A stretch of 30,092 nucleotides of DNA from Parvularcula sp964484475 (lineage in GTDB: Bacteria > Pseudomonadota > Alphaproteobacteria > Caulobacterales > Parvularculaceae). Of this stretch, positions 1 through 7,175 are shown in pieces. The stretch covers positions 1-30,092 of the forward strand of contig CAZAFU010000023.1 in NCBI GenBank assembly GCA_964484475.1. The letters are read 5' to 3'. Position 1 is the stretch's first letter. Each line of letters opens with the position of its first letter. The translations under genes and the position numbers were made by a program. Below the pieces are notes generated by a model. The model made no database searches, had not been told where the DNA came from, and saw only the letters and a list, made by a program, of their open reading frames with translations.

Positions 1-334
1 GTTCGCGGCCGACCCCCTTTCCGTATCGACCGACGCCCCTCTTGAAGAGAACCTGACGGGCTGCCCGGGTGGTCCGTCGTCCCACGACACTGACGTCTGC
101 TCGGGGCTGCGCGGCTTCCGGGACCCGCTCAGGACGTGTCGCCCTTGTGGACCGTGAAACCTTCATCCGCAGCAAGGCACGAGTGTCGGGGCCTTCGGCA
201 TCGAGGCGGCCACAGAACCCGGAAGCGCCCCCCCGAAACTTGCAACAAGGCACCGGGATCGTCCGGTTTCATCAATGCTGGACCTGTCCCGGCTGTCGGG
301 CTTTTATGACCGCCATCATGGAAGGGGTTCCCGG
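1..334. other. Left-edge region without a supported complete gene
   Basis: I find no convincing complete gene here. A forward frame open from base 2 to a TGA at 155-157 (51 codons, no start inside the window) could be the tail of a gene entering from the left, but it matches no family I know. Two weak hairpins follow. ACCGG (252-256) pairs with CCGGT (263-267), followed by a short T run. CCCG (288-291) pairs with CGGG (297-300), followed by CTTTT. They could end an upstream transcript. The segment just before 335 carries the ribosome binding site of the next gene. Confidence 0.4.
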
Positions 335-1474
335 ATGAGGAAGTACGCCACGAGCGCAGGCCTTGCGTTTCTTCTCCTCGCAGCATGCGACAGCGGCACT
401 GACGAGGATGTTGTGACGGGCGAAGGACCTGCCCCCGAAGAGGATCTTGGCACCCTTGTCGAAGAGCCCTCGGGCCCGGCGGAGGTTTCGGTCCTTCAGA
501 CCCTTGGACAGTTCGAAGGTTTTGTTTCCGACATCGCCGCGATGGAAGATCCCGCGCTGGGTTTCAGGGGCCGGATCCTGGCTGCGAACGCGGATGCGGG
601 CATTCAGATGATCAGCCCGGAAGGCCGCAGCCTGGGAGCCATTCCCGGACCTGCGCCGGATGCGATCGCCGTCTCCTACGCGGTGCAGGTCGGCAACTCC
701 GGTACGGTCCTTGGCTACAGGGCGCGTCAGGATGCTTCGGTGGTCGAGGCCTATCGGCCCGACGGCGCCAGGCTGGACGACCTCTTCCCGGCCGGCTCCT
801 TCACCACCGGGCCCGGCGTACGCGACCTCTGTAGCGTCGGCGGGGTGATCATCGCCATCGACGGTCGCGGCGATGCGTGGCGCGGGGCCCTGCCCATGCG
901 GCGCGCGGTCGATCCCGATACCGCAGAAGCCGCCGCGGCCATCCAGAAGCTCGATGGCCTGAGCGAGGTGACCGGCTGCTACGAAACCCCCGCGGGGGTC
1001 ATTGCCACCGGGGAACGCGGTGCGTTGCTGATCCTCCCCGATGCTCTCGAGCCGGTCGGCATCGACCCCCGTGCGGCGGAGGTGGTCGAGACCGAGGCCG
1101 GGCTCGTCTCCGTGCGCATCGATGACGGGCTGATCGTCATCGACGGCAACCCCGTGCGGCTCACAAGGGACGATGGTCAACCGCTACGGGCCCGGATGAT
1201 CCGGATCGTGGGCGGCAATTTCGGGGGTGTCCTGCGCGACGGCCTCGTCCTCGTGCTCGGCGAAGACAACAGTCTTCACACCTTGGGCTGGAGTACGATC
1301 GCCAACGCCGTCGGGGCAAACCGCCAGGCACTGACCCTGAGGCCGCCGCAGACGCCCTCGGGTGACCCCCGCTTTTCCATCGATGGGCCCGATGCCACCC
1401 TCGAGGCACGTGATCTCAGGCAGCCTGAGTTCGAAGAGAGAGAGGCCCAGCTTCCGCCGTCCGATGGGGGGTGA
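335..1474 (+). CDS. Unrecognised lipoprotein, about 379 residues
   Basis: The protein starts with a lipoprotein signal peptide: MRK, then a hydrophobic stretch, then a LLAAC lipobox with Cys18 as the predicted lipidated residue. The mature part begins with an acidic, Gly/Glu-rich linker (residues 19-50). It continues as short repeated beta-type segments such as RGRILAANADAGIQMI and GGVIIAIDGRGDAW. These look like a beta-propeller or similar all-beta fold, which is an inference from the pattern only. The start at 335 is chosen because AAGGGG (322-327) sits 7 bases upstream and the signal peptide begins there; an in-frame ATG at 275 lacks both. The 3' end runs 59 bases into the 3' end of the convergent heme A synthase gene. 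I do not recognise the family and assign no function. Confidence 0.75.
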   Translation: MRKYATSAGLAFLLLAACDSGTDEDVVTGEGPAPEEDLGTLVEEPSGPAEVSVLQTLGQFEGFVSDIAAMEDPALGFRGRILAANADAGIQMISPEGRSLGAIPGPAPDAIAVSYAVQVGNSGTVLGYRARQDASVVEAYRPDGARLDDLFPAGSFTTGPGVRDLCSVGGVIIAIDGRGDAWRGALPMRRAVDPDTAEAAAAIQKLDGLSEVTGCYETPAGVIATGERGALLILPDALEPVGIDPRAAEVVETEAGLVSVRIDDGLIVIDGNPVRLTRDDGQPLRARMIRIVGGNFGGVLRDGLVLVLGEDNSLHTLGWSTIANAVGANRQALTLRPPQTPSGDPRFSIDGPDATLEARDLRQPEFEEREAQLPPSDGG

Positions 1475-2489
1475 CGGCGTAGGAGGCAGTCACCGCGGCC
1501 CCGAGGACCAGGAGTGCCCCCGCCTGGTGGGCAAGACCGAGCCACAGGGGAACAGCCGCGAGAAGGGCCCAGACGCCGAGACTGAACTGAAGGGCGACGC
1601 TGCCGCCGACCGCGATGGCGAGCGGCCGCAGCCCGGCCTTCCAGGCCCGCCACGTGACGGCCACGGCGAGCGCGACCACCACATAGGCGAAGGTGCGATG
1701 GTTGAACTGCACCGCCTCGATCGTCTCGAAGAGGGAGAGAAGCCCCGATCCTTCCCGCCAATATCCGGTTGGAACGATCTCGCCTTCCATCAGCGGCCAG
1801 CTGTTGTAGCTCTTTCCCGCCCGCAGGCCCGCAACGAAGGCGCCAAGGACGATCTGCACGGATAGCGCTGCGAGAAGCCCGACAGAAAGACGGGGTAGCC
1901 ACCGATCGCCTGACGCGCCGAAACCTCTGTCCCTCACAAGGGCCATGAGCTGCCAGAGGACCAGCGCAAAGAGGAGGAGAGCGGTGCTCAGATGGAGGGC
2001 CAGGCGGTACTGGCTGACATCCACCCGCTCGGAGAGGCCAGAGCTCACCATGTACCAGCCGATGGCCCCTTGCAGGCAGACCAGGCCGAAGAGGCCCCAG
2101 AGCCGCCACCGCAGGCCACCACGGACCCGGCCGGTCACGCTGAAGACGACAAGGGGCAGGAGCATCACGAGACCGATGACCCGGCCGAGGTTCCGGTGGC
2201 CCCATTCCCACCAGTAGATGAACTTGAACTCATCGAGCGACATGCCGTAATTGACGCGCTCGTATTCCGGGATCTGCTTGTAGAGGGCGAAAGCCTCGGC
2301 CCAGCCCTGCTCGCCCATCGGTGGCAGGGCACCGATGATCGGATCCCATTCGGTGATCGAAAGGCCCGAATCCGTAAGGCGCGTCGCACCGCCGACGATG
2401 ACCATCGCAGCGATGAGGACAAGGGTCAGTGCCAGCCAGAGGACGATGGGGCGATGTGCGGGGTTTCTGGTTGTCATCACGCGCCGCAT
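1416..2489 (-). CDS. ctaA: Heme A synthase (COX15/CtaA family)
   Basis: This integral inner-membrane enzyme oxidises the C8 methyl of heme O to a formyl group, giving heme A for aa3-type cytochrome oxidases. Diagnostic segments of the alphaproteobacterial/mitochondrial COX15 type are present in order: GGATRLTDSGLSITEW after the first helix, WWEWGHRNLGR with a heme-ligand His, LHLSTALLL, the loop RAGKSYNSWPLMEGEIVP, FNHRTFAYV and LAHQAGALLVL with the remaining His ligands. About eight membrane helices are visible. The ATG at 2489 has AGGG five bases upstream. An ATG at 2477 (MTTRNP) is the alternative but lacks a visible ribosome binding site. The open frame continues further upstream, but that part is Arg/Ser-rich and unlike the family. 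The gene is divergent from the DUF2842 gene. Confidence 0.95.
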   Translation of the reverse strand: MRRVMTTRNPAHRPIVLWLALTLVLIAAMVIVGGATRLTDSGLSITEWDPIIGALPPMGEQGWAEAFALYKQIPEYERVNYGMSLDEFKFIYWWEWGHRNLGRVIGLVMLLPLVVFSVTGRVRGGLRWRLWGLFGLVCLQGAIGWYMVSSGLSERVDVSQYRLALHLSTALLLFALVLWQLMALVRDRGFGASGDRWLPRLSVGLLAALSVQIVLGAFVAGLRAGKSYNSWPLMEGEIVPTGYWREGSGLLSLFETIEAVQFNHRTFAYVVVALAVAVTWRAWKAGLRPLAIAVGGSVALQFSLGVWALLAAVPLWLGLAHQAGALLVLGAAVTASYAVTPHRTAEAGPLSLRTQAA

Positions 2490-2574
2490 ATAGGCCCTGA
2501 ACCATGATTTCGGAAAGTGCCGAGAAGCCGCGCCCCGGTGCGTCCTTCTCGAGCCTTGGAGGGAACGGAACCCG

Positions 2575-2793
2575 ATGAACACGCGCGACAAGAAACTGCT
2601 CTTTGCGTTGGGCTTTGTTCCCTTCCTCATCCTCTACATGGGCGCAGCGCTCTTCCTTTGGGACCAGCTCCCTGACAGCCGGCTCCTCGAGCTCGTGTTC
2701 TTCATTGTCGCCGGAACGCTTTGGGCGTTCCCGCTCAAGCCGGTCATGCAATGGATGAACAAGCCCGCGCCCGACGCGGACGATGCCGCATAG
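2575..2793 (+). CDS. DUF2842 small membrane protein
   Basis: This 72-residue protein has two predicted membrane helices, residues about 9-28 and 37-54, with a short polar loop between them and a charged tail ending DADDAA. The pattern of a basic N-terminus, helix, LPD loop, second helix with AGTLWAFP, then KPVMQWM matches the DUF2842 family of alphaproteobacteria, whose function is unknown. GGAGGG (2558-2563) lies upstream of the ATG. It is divergent from ctaA, 85 bases away, and convergent with the LysM gene, with 15 bases between stop codons. Members of this family are often found near cytochrome oxidase assembly genes (recalled, not checked here), so a membrane or respiratory role is possible but unproven. 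Confidence 0.85.
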   Translation: MNTRDKKLLFALGFVPFLILYMGAALFLWDQLPDSRLLELVFFIVAGTLWAFPLKPVMQWMNKPAPDADDAA

Positions 2794-2808
2794 GGCTAGG
2801 GTTTTCGC

Positions 2809-3753
2809 TCACCGGCCCGGATCCTCGCCTTCGGTTTCGGGGACCCTGAAGATCTGACCCGGATAGATGAGGTTCGGGTCGCGGATCTGGGCCTGGTTGG
2901 CATCGTAGATGACCGTGTACTGGAAGCCGTCGCCATAGGCGCGGCGGGCAATCGTCCACAGGTCGTTCCCCGGCTGGACGACCACATTTCCATCCTGGAA
3001 CACGATATCTTCGCGGCGCGCCTGTTCGAAGGGAACCTCGAGGGCGTAGAGCGGCCTTCGGTCGGGACCGAGCTGGACGACCTGGAGGGTGTAGCGTCCC
3101 GGAGCCAGGCTCCCCGAAACGGACCAGGCCCCGGTTTCGTCGGCCTGTGTCTGTTCGAGGGGCTGCTGGTTCGCGAAGATCTGGACCACCGAGCCCGGCT
3201 CCGCCTGCCCGGCGATGATGACATTCCCTTCTTCGTCGTAGTCGATCGTGTCGACAGTCAACGGGCCGAGGCTCTCATCGACAGGAGCGGCCCGTTGCAG
3301 CACCTCCGTCGCGCCGCCCGGGGTCGTCCTGAGAACGACCGGCCCCCGGCCATCCGCATCGGGGACGTAGATGATGACGGTCTCTTCGCCGACGATCTGC
3401 ATTCCCTCGGCAGTCTGCCGCAGCGTGAACTCGACCGGACCGGCCTCGAGCTGGGTGTCCACGGCCATGGCGAACGACCCGTCCGGGCCGATCCGCTCTT
3501 CGGCGATGACCTCGCCGTTGGCGAGCAGTTCAGCCGTAGCTCCCGGCTGGCCGCGCCCGGCCACCGTGGCAAAGCCGTCGCGCGTCACTCTCACGATGTC
3601 GAAGCTCGGCGGCATCACGCCCGGTTCCGTCACGCTTTCGACGACGCTTTCCTCATCCGGTATCCCTTCCTGCACAGTTTCCTCGCGCAGGAAGAAGTAC
3701 CAGGCCGCCCCTCCTGTCAGGAGCAGCAACAAAACGATCAAAACTACACGCAT
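2809..3753 (-). CDS. Membrane-anchored LysM-domain protein
   Basis: The 314-residue protein has an N-terminal signal anchor (residues about 3-20: VVLIVLLLLLTGGAAWYFF) and then an acidic linker. Two beta-sandwich-like modules follow at about residues 50-130 and 165-240, both with a pattern of the type GxAxPGAxVxxxxNG. The C-terminal LysM domain (about 258-308) contains PGNDLWTIARRAYGDG and NLIYPGQIFRVP. LysM binds peptidoglycan glycan strands, so the protein probably sits in the periplasm, tethered to the inner membrane and touching the wall. The same layout is common in alphaproteobacterial LysM proteins of unknown function. The ATG has GGGAGG about 11 bases upstream. It is divergent from the LOG gene across 117 bases. 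Confidence 0.88.
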   Translation of the reverse strand: MRVVLIVLLLLLTGGAAWYFFLREETVQEGIPDEESVVESVTEPGVMPPSFDIVRVTRDGFATVAGRGQPGATAELLANGEVIAEERIGPDGSFAMAVDTQLEAGPVEFTLRQTAEGMQIVGEETVIIYVPDADGRGPVVLRTTPGGATEVLQRAAPVDESLGPLTVDTIDYDEEGNVIIAGQAEPGSVVQIFANQQPLEQTQADETGAWSVSGSLAPGRYTLQVVQLGPDRRPLYALEVPFEQARREDIVFQDGNVVVQPGNDLWTIARRAYGDGFQYTVIYDANQAQIRDPNLIYPGQIFRVPETEGEDPGR

Positions 3754-3870
3754 GGTGTTGGAAGCCTCCCGCCGCCTTTCAACTTGGTTCTGCTACGAGC
3801 AATTAACCGTCGCAAGAAGGCTTTAGGGCATAGTCAAACCAGACGTACGACGACGAAGGAAGAAAAAACC

Positions 3871-4446
3871 ATGTCCGATCAAGAACTTCGCTCCCTGTGT
3901 GTGTATTGCGGCAGCCGCTTTGGCACCGATCCCGTCTTCAAGAAAACGGCGGAAGATCTGGGAAGGCTGACCGCCGAGAAGGGGCTGCGACTGGTCTTCG
4001 GAGGTGGCGAGCAGGGGCTGATGGGCGTGGTCGCCCGCTCGGCAAGGGATGCGGGCGGTCGCGTCCTCGGTATCATCCCGACATTCCTCCAGGAAAAAGA
4101 GGGCCTTCTCGACAATATCGAGAGCCGTGAGGTCGAGACCATGCATGAGCGCAAGATCATGATGTTCGACGAGTGCGAGGCCTTCTGTGCCCTCCCGGGC
4201 GGCATCGGCACCCTCGAAGAGACGATCGAGGTGCTCTCGTGGGCGTCGCTTGCGATCCACAAGAAACCGATCGTCCTTTGCAATGTCGAGGGTTACTGGG
4301 ATCCGCTGATCGACCTGATCCAGCACATGGTGGGAGGCGGGTTCGCCTATCCGGGACTGCAGGAGGCCATGGTGGTCGTCGACCGGGCGGAAGATGTCAT
4401 CGACGCCGCGGCGGAACACCTCGAACGCCGTCTCGCGATGGTGTGA
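3871..4446 (+). CDS. LOG-family nucleoside 5'-monophosphate phosphoribohydrolase (TIGR00730)
   Basis: The 191-residue cytosolic protein carries the family signatures: VYCGSRFG near the N-terminus, GGGEQGLMG (residues 45-53), MHERK (91-95, with the catalytic-region Arg94) and PGGIGTLEE (109-117), the nucleotide-binding and catalytic loop. LOG enzymes cleave the base from nucleoside 5'-monophosphates, releasing ribose 5-phosphate. The plant members and some bacterial members act on cytokinin nucleotides. The bacterial substrate cannot be read from sequence; a housekeeping nucleotide salvage role is as likely. AAGGAAG (3856-3862) precedes the ATG. Its stop lies 21 bases from the stop of the convergent cation transporter. 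Confidence 0.92.
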   Translation: MSDQELRSLCVYCGSRFGTDPVFKKTAEDLGRLTAEKGLRLVFGGGEQGLMGVVARSARDAGGRVLGIIPTFLQEKEGLLDNIESREVETMHERKIMMFDECEAFCALPGGIGTLEETIEVLSWASLAIHKKPIVLCNVEGYWDPLIDLIQHMVGGGFAYPGLQEAMVVVDRAEDVIDAAAEHLERRLAMV

Positions 4447-4470
4447 GAAGCGGCCACCCGGCCCCTCTCA
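4444..4470. terminator. Weak bidirectional inverted repeat between convergent genes
   Basis: TGAGA (4444-4448) pairs with TCTCA (4466-4470) around an imperfect GC-rich core. The arms include the stop codons of the LOG gene and of the cation transporter. Pairing inside the core is poor and there is no T run, so terminator function is only a possibility. Confidence 0.2.
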
Positions 4471-5430
4471 TTCAGCGACGCCCGCCGTATCGGGGCAACC
4501 GAGCCAGCCGGATTGCGGTCCGGTCGGCCGGCCGGCCTCGATCTGGACAGTGGACTGCTCGATCCCGAATTCGTTCCTCAATGTCTCCTTGATGAACAGA
4601 AGCGCCTGGTCGGCATTGCCGCCGGCGCGCACCACGGCGTGGAGGGCGAGCATCGGGTCCGAGGGGGTGAGCTGCCATGCCCTGACATGGTGGATGTCTT
4701 CGATGTCCCGGCTCTCGAGCAGTTTCAGGCGCAGCTCGTCGATATCGAGGCCGGGCGGCGCGGCCTGCATGAGGATGCTTCCCGTCTCGCGCAGCAGGGG
4801 AATGCTCGAGCGTAGAATGAGCCCGCATACGATCATCGTCAGGATGGCGTCGATGGCCAGGAAATTTGTCGCCATGATGATCAGCGCCGACAGGATGGCC
4901 GCGACGGAACCGAAGAGGTCAGCGGCGACGTGGAGCAGCGCCCCGCGGACATTCACGTCCTCTTCCGCGCCCACGTGAAGGACGGCAAAGGCCGCGAGGT
5001 TGGCAACAAGACCGATGACGGCCACGCCCAGCATCAGCGTCGTATCGATCTGCTGCGGACTGCCGAGGCGCTCGATGGCCTCGCCGAGCAGCATTCCGAC
5101 CAGCACCAGCAGGCCCAGACCGTTGATGAAGGCGGCGAGCACCTGCGCGCGCTTCAGCCCGAAGGGGAACCGTTCGGTGACAGGGCGCTTGCCGATCCAC
5201 TGGGCAAAGATCGCCAGCACGAGAGCGGCTGCGTCGGTCACCATGTGACCGGCATCGGCAAGAAGGGCGAGCGATCCCGAGAGAAGGCCGCCAACGACCT
5301 CCACCACCGCGAAGGTCGCGATCACGGCGAGGGCGATCCCGAGCCGTGTCATGCTTCCCATCCCGTGGTGGTGGTGGTGGGCATGGTCGGAGCCGTGACC
5401 ACCGTGGGAATGGTCGTGTGATCCCTTCAC
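4468..5430 (-). CDS. Cation diffusion facilitator, Zn-type efflux transporter
   Basis: This inner-membrane proton antiporter exports divalent metal, most likely Zn2+. The N-terminal cytosolic tail is very His-rich (HDHSHGGHGSDHAHHHHHG, residues 5-23). Six membrane helices follow. The metal site shows the Zn-CDF pattern: HMVTD in helix 2 and HVAAD in helix 5, each of the form HxxxD. A C-terminal cytosolic alpha-beta domain contains DIEDIHHVRAW and ends near SGWLGCPD. The GTG at 5430 is chosen because GGAGG sits 8 bases upstream and the His-rich tail starts just after it; longer in-frame starts overlap the upstream lipoprotein gene. Fifty-two bases separate it from that gene and I see no terminator, so it may be read through from the T2SS operon. 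Confidence 0.92.
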   Translation of the reverse strand: MKGSHDHSHGGHGSDHAHHHHHGMGSMTRLGIALAVIATFAVVEVVGGLLSGSLALLADAGHMVTDAAALVLAIFAQWIGKRPVTERFPFGLKRAQVLAAFINGLGLLVLVGMLLGEAIERLGSPQQIDTTLMLGVAVIGLVANLAAFAVLHVGAEEDVNVRGALLHVAADLFGSVAAILSALIIMATNFLAIDAILTMIVCGLILRSSIPLLRETGSILMQAAPPGLDIDELRLKLLESRDIEDIHHVRAWQLTPSDPMLALHAVVRAGGNADQALLFIKETLRNEFGIEQSTVQIEAGRPTGPQSGWLGCPDTAGVAE

Positions 5431-5482
5431 CCAGTCATCCTCCAACCTGCTCAGCTCCGCCAGTCCGTTCTGCGACCGGTTA

Positions 5483-5989
5483 TCACCGTTTGCACCCGGC
5501 AATACCAGCCACCGGGAGGATCCGGCTCCAGCCATCGGCGCCGCTCACCGTCAGCGTTCCCCCTCTTATATAGGCACCCGCCGGAAAATTCTGGCCCCAG
5601 TGCAGACGGCTCTCCACGGTGGTCACACCCTCTTCGCCGGGGGCCGCGAATGTCTGGTTCGCCCGCATCCCGACCCGGAGTTCCCCCGTCTGGCTCTGCA
5701 AGGTCAGTTCGGTCCTCTTCCCGTCAAGCGTCATGGTCCCGGCGGTCGCATCGATGACACGGAAGATCGGGAGCACGTCCGCACCCGACCGCATCCAGAG
5801 GATCATGCCGCACTGGCCGGCGGGAATGTTGTAGCCGGACAGCGGTGACGGGTCAGGAGCCTCGGTCCCCGTCAGGCGTGGCCTGCGCGGTTCCCTTGAC
5901 GGCTCGTCCTCGGGCGCGCTCGCGCAGGCTCCCATCGCAAGAAAGCCGATCGCACACAGGGCGGCGGACCTCAGTCTGCAGGATCTCAT
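5483..5989 (-). CDS. Small lipoprotein coupled to gspN, candidate T2SS accessory
   Basis: The 168-residue protein begins with a lipoprotein signal (MRSCRLRSAALCAIGF, then LAMGAC lipobox). A charged, Pro-rich linker follows, then a compact domain rich in alternating hydrophobic residues (CGMILWM, TMTLDGKRTELTLQS, GGTLTVSG), suggesting an all-beta fold. Two further Cys residues, in AGQCGM and in GCKR at the C-terminus, could form a disulphide in the periplasm. The ATG at 5989 overlaps the gspN TGA in an ATGA quartet, the same coupling used along the gsp operon; a GTG at 5995 is possible. No standard T2SS nomenclature member fits. The known pilotins are also small lipoproteins, so a secretin-targeting or assembly role is a reasonable guess, but the GspS family is helical. 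Confidence 0.85.
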   Translation of the reverse strand: MRSCRLRSAALCAIGFLAMGACASAPEDEPSREPRRPRLTGTEAPDPSPLSGYNIPAGQCGMILWMRSGADVLPIFRVIDATAGTMTLDGKRTELTLQSQTGELRVGMRANQTFAAPGEEGVTTVESRLHWGQNFPAGAYIRGGTLTVSGADGWSRILPVAGIAGCKR

Positions 5990-6720
5990 GGCCACACCGT
6001 CCTGAACCGGCCTTCCCGGGTCTGGGAATAGGCCGGACCCTCGCGCACGAAACCAAGGCCGGCAAGATACTGGCCAAGCTCGCGCGTCGCCGGGGTCACG
6101 GTCAGTTCGGTGCTGTAGCTGCCAGCAGGATCGATTTCGACACGCAGGGCAATATCGGCGTCGTCGCCGCCCCCGCTCAGCGGCAGGACGAGACGCTCGC
6201 CTTCGCAGAGGGCTTCGCCGGCAAGGGGAAACCCGCGCGAGGAGAAGGCCCCGAGACTGTGTTCGAGAGCGTCCGTCCTCGCCAGGACCGCCTCGGCCTC
6301 ACAGAGCTGACGGCCGAACGCCAGGCGGCCGATGTCGAGATCAAGGGAACCTTCCAGCGGCCTGCCCAGCGGATCGCGAAGATCGGTGATGCCGAGATTG
6401 ATGGAGAGATCGGCATCCTCGAGAATGACGCTGTCGGCCGATGCCGACGCGACGCCCCTCCCCTCGATGCCGCGCCCGGAAAGATCGAAATGGGCCCGGG
6501 GTTCACCGCCCAGCAGACTGAAGGGATGGGCCCGGAAACGCAAGTCGCCGACAGGCTGCCCCCCCGTGGCCAGATCGTAGAGACGTCCCTGCCAGACTGT
6601 CCCTTCAGCTGCGCTGTAGGTGATCGGAAGCCGCTCGGTCACCAGGGTCAGCGGCAGTCGGTAGGCAAGAATGCCGAAAAAGACGGCAAGCGCGAAGATC
6701 GCGATCAGGACTTTCTTCAT
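5986..6720 (-). CDS. gspN: Type II secretion system protein N
   Basis: The 244-residue protein has one N-terminal membrane helix (MKKVLIAIFALAVFFGILAY) and a periplasmic beta-rich remainder. The segment LVTERLPITYSAAEGTVWQGRLYDL is followed by repeated strands (LSGRGIEGRGVASASADSV, LEGSLDLDIGRLAF), as in GspN proteins, which are bitopic accessory components of the T2SS. The length fits the family's usual 240-260 residues. The start is fixed by the ATGA overlap with gspM at 6717-6720. Position as the last named gsp gene agrees with the normal C-to-N gene order. Confidence 0.85.
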   Translation of the reverse strand: MKKVLIAIFALAVFFGILAYRLPLTLVTERLPITYSAAEGTVWQGRLYDLATGGQPVGDLRFRAHPFSLLGGEPRAHFDLSGRGIEGRGVASASADSVILEDADLSINLGITDLRDPLGRPLEGSLDLDIGRLAFGRQLCEAEAVLARTDALEHSLGAFSSRGFPLAGEALCEGERLVLPLSGGGDDADIALRVEIDPAGSYSTELTVTPATRELGQYLAGLGFVREGPAYSQTREGRFRTVWP

Positions 6721-7175
6721 CGGCTGGCTTTCCTCAGTGTCAGTCGCGCCTCGATGCGGCCGCCGGTCTCGCCGGGCGTGACATAGGCCTCGGCCACGAC
6801 GATGCCTTCTGTCTCTTCGAGCCCCCGCAGCCATGACCAGAATGCCGTGTAGGGTACGTTCTCGAGCGCGACCTCGATCTCGTTTTCGTTCGCGGCATTG
6901 ATCCTGGTGAGCGTGACGCCCCTCTGGTTGGCGGCATTGGTCACGGCGGAGCGGATATTCCGCCCACTGCCGCGCACGGCCTGCTGCGGCTGCATCGCTT
7001 CACCAAGGGCCGCGATCCGCTGGGCCGAAGCAAAATCGGCCGTCGCGCGGTCCTGGAATCGAAGCGTCGGCATGATGATGCCGAAAACGAGAAGGAGGAG
7101 GATCAGGCTGGCGCCCAGGCCGCCGAGCAGGACCTGTTCGCGGGGCGTGAAACGCTGGAGGAACGGAAGTGTCAT
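6717..7175 (-). CDS. gspM: Type II secretion system protein M
   Basis: The 152-residue bitopic inner-membrane protein forms the assembly platform with GspL, GspF and GspE. A short cytosolic N-terminus (FLQRFTPREQVLLGG) leads into one helix (residues about 16-36). A periplasmic ferredoxin-like domain follows, ending NVPYTAFWSWLRGLEETEGIVVAEAYVTP and a final beta strand; the YxxFxxWLxxLe pattern is typical of GspM. It overlaps gspL and gspN by four bases on each side. Confidence 0.88.
   Translation of the reverse strand: MTLPFLQRFTPREQVLLGGLGASLILLLLVFGIIMPTLRFQDRATADFASAQRIAALGEAMQPQQAVRGSGRNIRSAVTNAANQRGVTLTRINAANENEIEVALENVPYTAFWSWLRGLEETEGIVVAEAYVTPGETGGRIEARLTLRKASR

Noticed and set aside
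2..157. Open forward frame at the left edge as a gene tail
   Set aside because: Only 51 codons without a start in the window and no recognisable motif; mentioned in the left-edge entry but not called as a gene.
2490..2630. N-terminal extension of heme A synthase to an ATG at 2630
   Set aside because: The extra residues are Arg/Ser-rich, overlap the start of the divergent DUF2842 gene, and are absent from the family.
5362..5380. GTG-triplet microsatellite
   Set aside because: It is the reverse complement of His codons in the His-rich tail of the cation transporter.
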